NCBI RefSeq assembly: GCF_902686445.1
Contig: NC_062220.1
Span: 90,644,143 to 90,708,142, forward strand
Source: Sciurus carolinensis
Taxonomy: Eukaryota > Chordata > Mammalia > Rodentia > Sciuridae
Direction of reading: 5' to 3'
Length of the DNA stretch: 64,000 nucleotides
The notes under the pieces are model-generated. The model was not told the DNA's origin and ran no database searches. It saw only the letters and a program-made list of their open reading frames with translations. Positions 25,440 to 37,070 of the stretch are shown here, piece after piece. Every line of letters starts with the position of its first letter. The first letter of the stretch is position 1. Both the position numbers and the translations under genes were made by a program.

Positions 25440-25829
25440 TGGTATTAGTTTGCCAAGGTGGCCATAATAAAATACCAAAGACTGGATAGATTAGCCAACA
25501 GAAATTTATTTTCTCCCAGTTTTGGAGACTTTAAGTCCTAGAGGAAGATGCCAGCAGAGCTGCTTTCTTCTGGGGCCTCTGTCCTTGCCTTGCAGGTGGC
25601 TGCCTTCTATATGTATACTAACATCGTCTTCCTGTTTGCATTCACATGACTATGTCCCAGTTCACTCTTATAAGGACACCTACCACATCAGACAAGGGTC
25701 CATGACATGACCTCATTTTACCATATGTCGTCTTTAAAGGACATCTGTCCAAACACAGTCACATGCTGAGGTACTGTGGTTAGGACTTTAATATATGAAT
25801 TTATGGGAAACATCATCCAGCCCAGAACA
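25440..25829 (-). mobile_element. ERVL-MaLR LTR
   Basis: Opens tggtattagtttgccaaggt and contains ttattttctcccagttttgg and gtcctagaggaagatgccag. It closes near ttaggactttaatatatgaa. This is the inverted order of a MaLR LTR. Confidence 0.75.
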
Positions 25830-27171
25830 GTTACCAGGACAATCTTAATCTCTGTGGATCAGAGTTTCCTCTTTTTTAAAATAAGAATATTTCTACTTGC
25901 AGGGAAATCATGACTGGTTGCTCAATTTTCTCTCTTTCTAACAATATCTCTGATTTTTGCTTGGAAGGTAATGTGTCCAGTCTTCTCTTTACATTACAGT
26001 AACCATGTGACACAGGTCTGGACAATTAAATGTAAGTGAAAGTTGCTGGATTGAATTTCAGAATAGCTCTTTAAATGTGGGTAGGTTTATTTGGTCTGCA
26101 TTTTTTGTGTCCCGTCTTTTCTTTTATTTCCCTGACCTAATAAATCAGTCTGGAAAATAATTACCTCTAGGGATACTCTCATCATGAGGTGATGCAGGTA
26201 TGTCTAAATGTATATAAATACTCATAGTATATATAGACTTATTTATCTTATTTTTCAGTTAATTATGTATTATGATCATTTACCTAGATCTTTATATATT
26301 CAAGATAATAAGAAAAATAATTGTAACTTAAATAATTTTTGGTATTGTTTTACTACTATAAATGATACTTCTGATCATGTGTCTTATATAGTAATATCTT
26401 CCCCCTAGAGTTGAAGGAGGTGTTCTGGAATCAGTCTGGATATTCAGTTCTGAACATTCTCAAAAAATCATAGATCACTAGACCTTTCAGGGAAAATATG
26501 ATAATCACCATCTCAGGATAAGAACCTCCTCAGAGGTGGTCATATAGATCACATGTGCATATAGATGAGTTATGTTTAACAACAGATAAAGAGTGGGACA
26601 TACTTTTCTGCAACATTTATAACTTAATAATACATCTTGAATTTGAGTCACATACATTATTTTATTTGTAACTATGGTATTCCAGAGTTTTAATTAATTT
26701 CATACTAATTAGTATATAGTTTGCAATTTTTCACTATTACAGACATGGATATAATGAATCTTGCTGTAGGAGGCTTTCTCAGGCACACTTGGAAGAACTA
26801 GAGGATTGATATGTACATGTTTCTTTATACAAGTGCTATAGTTTGGATCATAAATGTCTCCCAGACACACAAGTATTAAAGACAGGTCCCACTTTGGCAC
26901 TATTGGAATATGATGGAAACTTTAAGAGGTAGGGTTTAGTGAGAGGTCTTCTGGTCACTGAGAGTATGCCACTGTAGGCCATAGTAGGATCCTAGCCACT
27001 TCCTCTTCCTCTCTTATGTTCTTAGCCATGAGGTGAACGGCTTTTCTCTACCACATGATCCTGCCAGGATGTATTCCCACAGATCCAGAGAGCACCAATC
27101 AGTCATGTACTAAAACTCCAAAACTCTAGACCAAATAAACCCTTTGACTTTCTTCATAAGTTCACTTATAT

Positions 27172-27581
27172 CAAGTTGCTTTAGTCAGCTTTTTCTCTGC
27201 TGTGACTAAAGGACTTGACCGGCACAATTATGGAGGAGAAAATGTTTATTTAGGGGCTCATGGTTTCAGAGATCTCAATCCACAGACAGCTGGCTCCATT
27301 CCTTGGGGCTTGAGGTGAGACTGAAATCATGGCAGAAGAATGAGGCAAAGCGAAGCAGCTCACATCATGATCAGAAAGCAGAGAGACAGTCTCTCCACTT
27401 GCCAGATACAAATATATATCCAAAAGTCATGCCCCCATTCCCACCTCCTCCAGCCATACCCTACTACTTCAATTATCACTCAGTTAATCCCTATCAGGGG
27501 AAGATACTCCTCTGAACCTTTCTGCATTGTCTCACACGTGAACTTTTGGGGGATACCTCACATTTAACCCATAATACAAGT
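27172..27581 (-). mobile_element. MaLR LTR nested in the 5' LTR, 5-bp duplications
   Basis: An inverted LTR at 27177-27576 is flanked by caagt on both sides (27172-27176, 27577-27581). The host LTR sequence resumes exactly afterwards (tattagttatagtgaaagaa). The 5-bp duplication fits ERVL-type integration. The LTR's own first dinucleotide has mutated from TG to TA. Confidence 0.85.
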
Positions 27582-27622
27582 ATTAGTTATAGTGAAAGAA
27601 AGTTAACACATAAAACTGGAAC

Positions 27623-28025
27623 CAAAGTATGTTAGTCAGCTTTTCATTACTGTGACAAAATGCTTGAGATAAATCAGTTTATGTAAAGAAAGATTTATTT
27701 TGGTTCACAGTTTTAGTGATGTCAGTCCATGGTTATTTGGCTCTGTTGCTTTGGGCCTTTGGCAATGCAGAATATCATGGTGGGGAGTGCATGGTTAAAA
27801 ACAGCTCCTTGTCTCATGACAACAGGAAAGCAAAGAGAGAAAGATAAAAGGGGACAGAGACAAGATTCCCCCTCAAGTACACACACTCTCTCAGGGACCT
27901 ACTTCTTTCAACTAGGTCCCACCTCTTAAAGTTTCCACCACCTCCAAATAGCACCACAAGCTGGGACCAAGCATTCAACACATGAACCTTTGGTGGACAT
28001 TCCAAATCCAAACCATAACACAAAG
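27623..28025 (-). mobile_element. Second MaLR LTR nested at the provirus leader, 5-bp duplications
   Basis: An inverted LTR at 27628-28020 is flanked by caaag (27623-27627, 28021-28025). It sits in the proviral leader: the expected leader text continues as aatggagttactgttgtgac after it. It resembles but is not identical to the LTR at 27177-27576, so the two are separate insertions. Confidence 0.85.
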
Positions 28026-29764
28026 AATGGAGTTACTGTTGTGACCACCCCCAAGATGATGTGGAGAAATCTTTGGAATGGGTTTGCTGAAGAAGTTTGC
28101 AAAGCAGACTAGAGAATGCCTAGAATGCTGTATGTGGAGATTAATGGGTAGCTTACCAGGTGATTCTGGTGGGGGCTCAAAAGACTAGTAAAAATGCAGA
28201 CAGTAAAGGCTGTTCTGATGAGGTTGTAGATGTGAATGAGGACTCTCCTGCAAATTGAACTAGAGACCACCATACTATAAAAGAAAGATTTTGAAGACAT
28301 TTTGTCCATGCCCTGAAAATTTGTGGGAGAGACTGAGTTTAAATATGATGGGCTAATTTATCTAGAGAAGGAAATTTTAAGTCCATGGGTATTACTTGCT
28401 GCTTTTAGCTACATTTATAGAAAGAATCAGAGCAAGAGGAGCAGGTCAGAAAAATTTGGAAAACTTTCAGTTCACTTTGGTCAAAGAGGAAGTATATGCA
28501 TATAAAGTTCTGGCCAGGTGCTGGTGCAGTTGCTAGCACCATTAAAAAGAAGGTAAGTGCTTTGTACAAAGACAATAGGTAATATGTCTGGAGGACCTCT
28601 CAGGTTTTGGCAAGAACCCACCCACTGCGAGTTCAAAAGATGTAAAAGTACGAAATTGTTTCAAAGACTCTGCAGGACAGTCTCTTTAGAAGACAGTCCT
28701 AGGATATCATGCTTTCTCAGGACAACCTAAGTGCACAAGGGACTCAGAAGCCACTGCAGCCATGGTTCAAGCAGGTCCAGGTACAGCTCACACTGGCAGC
28801 TGACCTTGGATCCTTCATGCAGCATGCACAATGCAATAATTATGAGGTCACAGAGGCTTACACTAAGATTTCAAAGGAAAGCCTGGGAGGCCAGACAGGA
28901 TGTGCTGACAGAGTCCCTGTCAGCAGCCATGACAGTTAGGGAAATGTATGCAGCTGAGAGTGAAATTAAAGATGCAATGGCGATCCCAGATCATTAGAGA
29001 TGCCAGGATCATGAATACCCTGTGAAGGGAAGCTGCAGAGAGCATGAAAAGCCAGACCAATCCAGTGGCTATGTGAGCTGCTACTAACAAAACAGTAGGA
29101 TGGGGATACCCACATCCTGCCATACCCCTGGATGCCAAATATGGAACAGTCAAATGTAGTGTTTGTCCTTCTGGGTTTGGTCTGATTACTCCTTGCTACT
29201 TTGCTATTTCTCCCTTTGGGAATGAGAATGTTTACCCTGTGTCATTGTATCTTGGAAGCATCTATATACATGGAAAGGAGCAAGTAGGTAACTTGCTCTT
29301 TTGAAGCTTTTGAGGGACTTACAGCTAAGTTTGAGGGGTTTGTAGCTAAATTTGCCTGGAGTCTTAGGGGAGAACTTGGAATTGGACTTTTGAGCAACAT
29401 TGGAATAGTTAAGATTTTAGGCATTCTTGGAGATACACTGACAACTCTTTTGCATTGTGAAATAGACATGGTTTCAGGGTGTCAGGATGGAATGCTATTT
29501 TTGGATCTTCAATATCCCCAAAGGCCCATGAGTTGAAGTCCTAGTCCTCAGCTTGGTGCTGTTGGCATGTGGTGGAAACTTTAAGAGGTAGAGCCTACTG
29601 GAAAGTCTTCTTGCCATTGAGGGCATGCCCTTGAAGGGGATGGTGGCATCAAAGCCCCTTCCTTCTTCTTCCTCTCCTTTGTTCCTGGCCAGGAGGTGAA
29701 TGACTTTGCTCTGTCATGACCCCGCCATGATGTGCTACTAGGACCAAAGCAATGGCATACTCCA

Positions 29765-31270
29765 CTTTTTTTGCTTGGCTTCCATGACCCCCAATCCTCT
29801 TGCCATTTGTCCCAATGTCATTGGTTGCTCCTTTTTAGTTATTATTTTTGGTTCCAATCCTTTGCTTTCATTTTAAACTCTGGAGTGCTCCAGGACCCAC
29901 TTCAGAGCCTCTTCTACCTCTCTGTCCACACTCTCTCTTCCCATAACCTTGGGTTCCATATCACTGTCTGGTAAAAACATACCCATGACTGCCTAATCTA
30001 CAAGTCATCCCTGACCTCACCCAGAATTCCAGAGTCCTTTAGTTTTCTCCCCACCAAACACAGATATCCACTAAGAATTCTTAATCTTTATATTGTCCAA
30101 ATCAAAACTCTTAATTCTTCCCCTACCTCAGGTCTTCTTTGCCAAGTTCTCTTCTCAACCCTGTTCATCAAACCAAAAATCTAAGTTTTACTCTCAATTA
30201 CTCACTTTAATTTCTAATTTCTAGTCATCATATTTTAACTCCACTTAAGAGATAAGTTTTTCTCTCTCTCCATCCCAGCAAAGTACTTTCTAGTCCAAAC
30301 TACTATCATCCCTTTACTAGCTCTTGCAGTACTCTTCCAACAGGCTGCCTTAGAATCCATCCTCCACAGTCATCCTTTTCTATTTTTTATCAGATTGCAT
30401 CACTCTCATTTCCAAAACTCATTAGTGGCTTCCCACAGCACTTAGAATAAAACCAGAATCATTACTCAGGTCCATGAAGCCAGACCTGATCTGGCATCTG
30501 CCTTCAACCTCATCTTGTTCCACTGACACCCTCACACGCTGTCCCCACCATGCTCGCCTTATTTCTGCTCTGTGAATGCAGCCAGGTTATTCTCTCACCA
30601 GCGTCTTTGTGCCAGCCCTGAACTAACTCTGCTGGCATACTCTACTCCAGCTCTCAGCATGGCTACAGCTGAAAATCACGACTACCTCAGCTTAAATATC
30701 ACCTCTGGAGAGATTCAGGAAAGTGTGACTATCTAATCAAACTCCCAGCTTTCCCTATGTGGTGCACAATTTTAATTCTCTGCAGAGTATTAGTGGTATT
30801 CTCTCATTGGGTGTTTATTGGTCCATTCTATCTATAAACTCCCACTAGAATGTAAGTCCTTTAAGAGCACTGATGTATCCTCAGCCTGTCTTAGTCCATT
30901 CAAGTTGCTGCAACTGAATGCCACAAACAACAGAAATTCATTTCTCACCACTATGGAGGCTGCAAAGTCCAAGATCAAGGTTCTGGCTGATCTGGTGTCT
31001 GGTGAAATCCCATTTCCTAGTTCACAAAAGCCACCTTCTGTGTCCTCACATGGCAGAAAGAGAAGGGAGCTCTCTGAGGTCTTTTTGTGTAAGGGCACTA
31101 ATCCCAATCATTAGCTTCACCCTCGTGACCTAATCATTTCTCAAAAGCCCCATTTCCTAATACCACCACTTTGGAGTTAGGATTTCAACATATAAATTTT
31201 GGGGGGAGACAAATAGTCTGTAGCATCCTATGAAGAAGTACCTAGCACATAAGTGATCAATAAATATTTG
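29765..31270 (+). mobile_element. L2 LINE 3' region, split by an LTR
   Basis: Sense L2: cacttagaataaaaccagaa, then ccatgaagccagacctgatc, then ctagaatgtaagtcctttaa, up to about 30885. The tail (tacctagcacataagtgatcaa in part) resumes at about 31227-31270. The intervening 340 bp is a MaLR LTR. Confidence 0.8.
30886..31226 (-). mobile_element. MaLR LTR inserted in L2
   Basis: Starts tgtcttagtccattcaagtt and ends gtctgtagca on the plus strand. It contains tcctcacatggcagaaagag and a ccaccactttggagttagga block, the inverted MST/MLT order. Confidence 0.8.
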
Positions 31271-31289
31271 AGTGTATTTGTGCCACTCT

Positions 31290-31560
31290 CATTAGTCCTA
31301 TTGATAGATTTGTTTACTTTTTCATAAATGCCATTCATTTTATTACTATAGCTTTGTAGATATTTTAATATCAGTAGAATAAAACTCCCTTCCCCACATT
31401 ATTCTTTTCTGAATTGTCTTTTCTAAGGTTATGAAATACTTATTTTACATGAATTTCAAATCCACATTATTATGCTAAATTCTGTAGGAATTTTGATTGG
31501 TATGGTTGATTGGTATGAATTTAGTTTGGTATTCTATAGAATACCATGTAATGGTAATAC
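31290..31560 (-). mobile_element. Old L1 fragment, antisense (tentative)
   Basis: Plus-strand phrases such as tattactatagctttgtaga and ctgtaggaattttgattggt resemble antisense L1M ORF2. Boundaries are uncertain. Confidence 0.5.
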
Positions 31561-32164
31561 CAATGTAAAACACTATGTAATTCTCCACTTTTTTAAACCT
31601 AATTTTTATGCCCTTTAATTTAGCTTAGTAGTTTCCTTTTTATCAGTTATGAAGTTCTTTACAGGTAACTACAGATTTTTGAAAACTTTTGGGAATATAT
31701 ATATTTTTCTATGATACTTACTAATTTCCAATGTATAAGGTAACTCTTTTACTCAGACCATACTGGGGGTTTTTTATTTCATCTTGTAGATAACTTGTAG
31801 CTGATTTTCTTGAAACAAGAGGATCTCAATATTTCCACAGAGTGCTTCTTTACTTTTTAAAATACCCATATTGCATTAGCTGAGATGTCCATAAAAATGC
31901 CCAGTAACATTCAAATGTGGACACCTCTGTTTGACCCCATGCTTTCCTGGAACCACCGCCAAGTGTGACACTTGTAAGTTTCTGATAGAAATCCTTTATC
32001 AAATAAACAAGTTCTCTCTGTAGTGTTTTTGTAACTTAAAAAAAAATAGAACCTTTACATAAGATTTTTAAGAAATCGGTTTCACAACAAGAAGTTAAAA
32101 AAAAAAAAACTAATAGGTTTTGGGGAAATTCTGCAATGTTTAAATAATAACAATTCCTAATTAT

Positions 32165-32385
32165 TGAGCTTCCTTTGTGAGGTAGATAGGGGGCTTCATA
32201 TTTTTGATACTTTATTCCTAACTGTCAAAGCATTTCTACAAGGTGGAATATTTCTCACCACTTGAGAAAAATGAGAAAATATTGGCTCAGAGACTCATGT
32301 AATTTATCACAGGGCACAAATCTAATAAGTAATTAATCAGAGGTTTACATCCACTATATCTAGCTCCAAAGTCAACACTCCTCCC
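32165..32385 (-). repeat. MIR-like ancient SINE
   Basis: The reverse MIR order is visible: a gatactttattcctaactg block, then gagaaaatattggctcagag, then a tcacagggcacaaatctaat block. Confidence 0.6.
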
Positions 32386-32431
32386 ACCAGTTTCCATTTT
32401 TAATTCAGTGAGATATTAAACCAAGTCTTTC

Positions 32432-33351
32432 AACATGCCTTACCAATTTCGTTGTTTTCGGCTCTGAATTTAACTATTTCCTGTCTTCTACTACTTTTGG
32501 TGTTGGTCTGCTCTTCTTTTTCTAGGGCTTTGAGCTGTAGTGTTAAGTCATTTATTTGTTGATTTCTAATTCTTTTGTTGAATGCGCCCATGAAATCAAT
32601 CTTCCTCTAAGTACTGCTTTGGTAGTGTCCCAGAGATTTTGATACAATGTGTCTTTGTTCTCCTTTACTTCTAAGAATTTTTTTATTTCCCTCCTGATGT
32701 CTTCTGTTATCCATTCATCATATAATAGTGTATTATTTAATCTCCAGGTATTGGAGAAGTTTCTGTTTTTTATTCTGTCATTTATTTCTAATTTCAATCC
32801 ATTATGATCTGATAGAATACAAGGTAGTATCTCTATCTTCTTGTATTTGCTAACAGTAGCTTTGTGGCATAAAATATGGTCTATTTTAGAGAAGGATCCA
32901 TGTGCTGCTAAGAAGAAAGTGTATTCGTTCTTTGTTGGATGGTATATTCTATATATGTCCGTTAAGTCTAAATTGTTGATTGTGGATGAAATTGGAGATT
33001 ATCATGCTAAGTGAGATAAGCCAATCTCAAAAAACTAAAGGATGAATGATCTCGCTGATAAGTGGATGAGGACATATAATGGGGGGGTAGGAGGGGTTAG
33101 CGTTAGGGTTAGGGTTAGGGTTAGGGTTAGGGAGGGGGGCAAGAATGGAGGAAGGAAGGACTGTACAGAGGGAAAAGAGGGGTAGGAGGGGTGGGGGGGA
33201 GGACAAAAAAATAACAGAATGAATCAAACAACATTACCCTATGTAAATTTATGATTACACAAATGGTATGCCTTGACTCCTTGTACAAATAGAGAAACAA
33301 CATGAATCCCATTTCTTTACAATAAAAAACAAAACAAAACATGCCTTACCA
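32432..33351 (+). mobile_element. Twin-primed L1 with 14-bp target-site duplications
   Basis: Two copies of aacatgccttacca (32432-32445 and 33338-33351) bound the element. 32446 to about 32995 is inverted L1 ORF2; its minus-strand frame includes RLNNTLLYDEWITEDIRR. From about 32996 to 33337 is the sense 3' end with 3' UTR and a short A-rich tail. The junction in ggagattatcatgctaag is typical of twin priming. The 3' UTR purine tract holds a TTAGGG array. Confidence 0.92.
33097..33132 (+). repeat. Telomere-like (TTAGGG)n array inside the L1 3' UTR
   Basis: One variant unit TTAGCG is followed by five perfect TTAGGG units (36 bp), flanked by G-rich L1 3' UTR sequence (ggggggtaggagggg before, aggggggcaagaatgg after). 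The other L1 3' ends in this window lack it at the matching place. Confidence 0.97.
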
Positions 33352-34132
33352 GAAAAGATAACAAATGTGCTCTGGGTTTATGGGCTAATTGATAACTATA
33401 ACTTAAGAATGTCTATTTTGATTCCAATTCTGAAGGAAAAGAAAAAGGTCCTAGAGACCCATTCTGGTCACTAACAGTTATGCCTTTTAAAATTAATGGC
33501 TTACATCTAGGTTTAAGAAGACAAAGGCACAGAAAACCAAGCTGAGTAGCTCAGTTAATACAATGGATTAGGAAGGAGAGATACAGAAACATTTAAAGAG
33601 CTGAAAGGCTGGGCCATAATAAGCAAGAAAATTTTCTAATGATTAGAAGTAAAGATTGACCCTTGGGTTCAAAAAAAGCAAATGCACACAAACAGGATGA
33701 GAATAATCATAGTCCTGTGAAAAAGACCTAGGAATTTAAGCCAAATGCTAACTTGGTAAAACATGGTTGCCAAACCTACTCAATGTGGATGTATATCCTA
33801 GATCTTAACCATACCAAGAGGTCAAGAGTACCACCCTCCACATCTGGAAATACATATTTTGTTCTGGATGTTATATTTTAATTGTTCATAGCCTGGTGAA
33901 AATGCTAGTCACAGCCACATATTTTTACTTCATCATGTCCAGGATGGAGAAAGTTTAAGAGGTAACAGGGGAACCCAGGACTTCCCACAGTGGTTAGATA
34001 GTTCGGGGAACAGGGAGTCCACAGAATAGTAGACTCCTTGTACATTCAACCTCATCAGAGTCAGAACTTCCTCCAACATGAAAACCAACATCATGCTTTT
34101 TGTGTAATCTAAGTGTTCCTAGCTTTACTTAC

Positions 34133-34273
34133 TGCCACTCCTGTTTTGTAGAGGAGGTAATGTACAGTCTGGGTGACATCAGCAGCATGCATTAAATTGT
34201 GGTAAGGATTTTTATGCTTGCTGTATCCCACTTCCAGGGCCTCCACGAATGAAACTAGTGCAGAAATGGGGAT
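34133..34273 (-). CDS. PDE1C: PDE1C exon e: general-acid histidine and first metal ligand
   Basis: This 141-nt exon encodes 47 codons, from IPISALVSFVEALEVGY to HYLLYKTGVA, in phase 0. The acceptor is ctctttcag/A and the donor GCA/GTAAGT. It contains YHNLMHAADV. By analogy with structurally characterised class I PDEs, the first histidine (exon residue 25) is the proton donor to the leaving group and the second (residue 29) is a zinc ligand. The 18.3 kb intron that follows is the largest one fully inside the window and holds most of the retrotransposons. Confidence 0.96.
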
Positions 34274-36494
34274 CTGAAAGAGAGCCACAAGCTTAATTAG
34301 TGATTGCGTTGCTTTAAGTGAAGAAGCAAAAGTCTAAGGCACCTTGACTACTTCTTTCTGGAGGCATGACACATCACATGATGAAATCACAACTTTTCAT
34401 AGTTAATCCAAATCAATGGAGAAATTATCAGATGATTTAGAAATCTAACAAAGTCCCAGGCTGAAGAACAGCCAGGCTTTGAAAATTGTTCTTTGCTCCT
34501 CAGTTCAGGGACTCTGGGGAAGGGTGCAAAATCATCTCAAAGACATTTCGTTTTACTTACATGAAAAGCAATGATTTTTGATGCAATGAGGAAAACTATG
34601 TTATCAGCAACTATGCTGATTTTCTGAATTTCCTTGTCCTCATCTGTCCTTAAATACCATCCCTCTCCAATACCAAGGGGAGAAGAGGAGCTACATAGGA
34701 TCCCAAACAATGTGGTAAGAAATGTTGAGGGTCACAGGAATAATACCAATAATTAGTACCACTTAGTAGACTCATTCACAATTTGTAGCATACTATCAGT
34801 GGAATAAGACCTTCCAAATTGCAAGTCACCAGTAACAAATTACCAAGTAATAAACTTAAGAACATAGACTGTTCTTGTTGTCATATATAACAGACTATTG
34901 CATTGTGATTTGGGTTTTGTTTTTTGGTTTTCGTGTTTTGTTTTTTTCCATGTGTCCAAGGCAAGTGAAAAATGCTTCTAAATAACCTGGTTTTCAAGAA
35001 GTTGATATTTCTTCAATACTGGCAGCAGCTCATGTCTGTTTTGCAATAACTTGATAACTAAAGGTTTCTATGTAGTTTATGTAGTAAATTGGATATGCTA
35101 CATGGCATGCATTTATTTGTTTCTCAAGACATAAAAGACTTGAATCTTTGCTTGAAACTACCAGTAACTCAGGATATTTCCAACTGGCTTAACTGATTTT
35201 CCATCTCAAATATATATAATAGACATAGCTTCCTTTTCAATGTGGGAGAAAATGAGGAATTGTAAAATGTATGTACTAAATAAGGGGACCCTGGAAATAT
35301 TCACTGTGTTAGTTTTCTGGATCAATGACATGGTTCAGGGTAAATTTCTCAGTGCAGGGACAAAGAAAGAGGAGAATTGGAGATGAACAATCGCATCTGT
35401 AAGAAACCTTAAGGAAAATGCATCTGAGGTTCCATAACCTGTTCTTCCTTGACACGTTCTTCCATGTTTGCCATTTGTAGATTTTTAAAAAATTAAATAC
35501 AGCCTTTAAGAAGTCAGAGATTAACTCATTATTACTTTTAAAAATGGGGTTGCTGGGTTGTTCTTTGGAAACTTGTGAACCAGTGAAACACTAAGTAAAG
35601 GTATATATATGTACCCAGGAGATTCGTTCCAAGGAAACGGTGTCCAGCTTCCACTAGATCTTCATGCAGGTTTCAGAACAAATGAAGGACTAAAGAGCCA
35701 CTGCCATCAAGTATTTATAGTCATGCAAAACAAAATAGGAAACATATCCTTCAATATGCAGTCCTTAGTTGGTGATAAAGACCATGCTGTCCAGAGAAAT
35801 CGATGTTGTATAGAAAAGGACTTGCATTTCCAGAGTCTCATCCATTTGATGCAAGAAGTCTGAAGAGCTCTATCAGATAGATGTCAGCAGATGAATACAC
35901 AGGTTCCCTTGAGGACCTCCCCTGCCCTCAAGAGCTTGTGGTATGAGATGGCTGAGCAGGGAGCAGAGCACTGGAGGCAAGTCATGTTCTTTATTTAACA
36001 TGAAAAATTAATTTGAAGCATGAGTGGCTGAGAAATACCAAAGGTCTGTCACTGATGATATGTGACAGTGTTTGTCTGAATGAGCCAAAGGGTGGGAAAA
36101 AAGTTTATAGAAGCAGCAAAGGCTCACTCTGTCTCCATTACCACCTCTCTGACAGCAGTGGTTGATCATACATGAGGTCATACTGAAATGTGAGCCATGG
36201 GCAGCCCCCACAGGGAACCTCGGCTATTCTAGGTTTTGAGTTTTTTTTCTAGGAAGACAGGGATCTGAACGGGCTTCTCCAGCCTCTCCCTGCCAATGAG
36301 ACCCAACCAGCTGGGGTGTTAATAAAAAGTACCCTCCAAGAGGAACACACTGCAGCTTTGTCCTGATGATGCACTCTGAGTCATGGAGAGCAGTTTTGGT
36401 CTGTTTTAAAGTATTCTCTTGGGTTTAAATCCAAAAGTCATATGAGGATGGACAAACATGTACAGTTTATTTATCTTTTTAATGAAATACTGAC
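34274..36494 (-). other. PDE1C: PDE1C intron between exons d and e
   Basis: A 2.2 kb intron. I recognise no transposable element, microsatellite or coding potential beyond random short frames. It is the longest repeat-poor stretch between exons in the window. Confidence 0.8.
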
Positions 36495-36611
36495 CTTAAA
36501 ACGGCTGATCAGATCATAGCGTGTAAGTAATTCATAGAAAATGAATTTCAGTGCATGATCCCCGCTGGCATCATTGAGGGAAAAGACATCAAAGGACCAC
36601 TTGTCCACATC
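36495..36611 (-). CDS. PDE1C: PDE1C exon d: start of catalytic domain
   Basis: This 117-nt exon encodes exactly 39 codons, beginning DVDKWSFDVFSLND and ending RYDLISRFK, in phase 0 at both edges. The acceptor is tcctgtag/G and the donor AAG/GTCAGT. The WSFDVFSLN block followed by HALKFIFYELLTRYDL is the characteristic entry helix set of class I cyclic nucleotide phosphodiesterases. Because it is a symmetric phase-0 exon of 39 codons, skipping it would keep the frame but remove the first catalytic-domain helices. Confidence 0.95.
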
Positions 36612-36829
36612 CTACAGGACAGGACAGGAAGGAAGACTGTATTAGTCGGCAGTCACTTATGCAGCTACCAGTCTCCCCAGTTTTGAGTCTGTCTGTAGCC
36701 TTTGCCAGTTGACTTCATAGCCCAAGACTCTAACTTCCACTAACTTTCAAATTTTTCTTCAATCTGTTGGTCCTACATAGAATTCACTGTTTAAAAATCA
36801 GGTCATCTTATTACTGAGCCACAAAAGCC

Positions 36830-37070
36830 AACATTTATTGAATGCATACTACACGATAGGCATTCAGCTCAGTGATAGGTATGTAATTTTCCTGAAAACA
36901 ACTCTAGGTGGTGGGTGACATTAGTCACATTTTAGAAATGAAAAACCAATACCTGCCTAATTTCCCTAAGACTCGTCACAAGTAAGTGCTCAGGACACAG
37001 CGGGGTAGAAACAGAAACACATCCACTGCTGCCTAGTCTCAGCCTCTTCCAATCAAGCCCTTGAGCTACC
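36830..37070 (-). repeat. MIR-like ancient SINE
   Basis: ccaacatttattgaatgcat, then a cattttagaaatgaaaaacc block and cacaagtaagtgctcaggac give the inverted MIR order. Confidence 0.65.

Larger units (their letters stand above)
26834..29753 (+). mobile_element. Degraded ERVL-MaLR provirus (LTR-internal-LTR)
   Basis: The 5' LTR is 26834-27176 plus 27582-27610, split by a later LTR. The internal region begins at 27611 with taaaactggaaccaaag, where the tRNA primer-binding site is expected. It is interrupted at 27628 by a second inverted LTR and continues 28026-29493. The 3' LTR starts at 29494 and is truncated near 29753. The internal sequence matches MaLR internal phrases (gtggctatgtgagctgctac; tttctccctttgggaatgag) and has no long frame. 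Confidence 0.8.
15848..34132 (-). other. PDE1C: PDE1C intron between exons e and f
   Basis: An 18.3 kb intron, about half of it transposable element, listed separately. I see nothing firm in 15848-16198, 16251-16479, 16600-17443, 24325-25439, 25830-26833, 31560-32165 or 33352-34132. 22240-23614 may hold faint antisense L2 sequence around 22850-23010; support is weak. Confidence 0.85.

Noticed and set aside
33097..33132. Possible true telomere or chromosome end
   Set aside because: The array is only 36 bp and lies inside an L1 3' UTR within an intron, with unique sequence on both sides.
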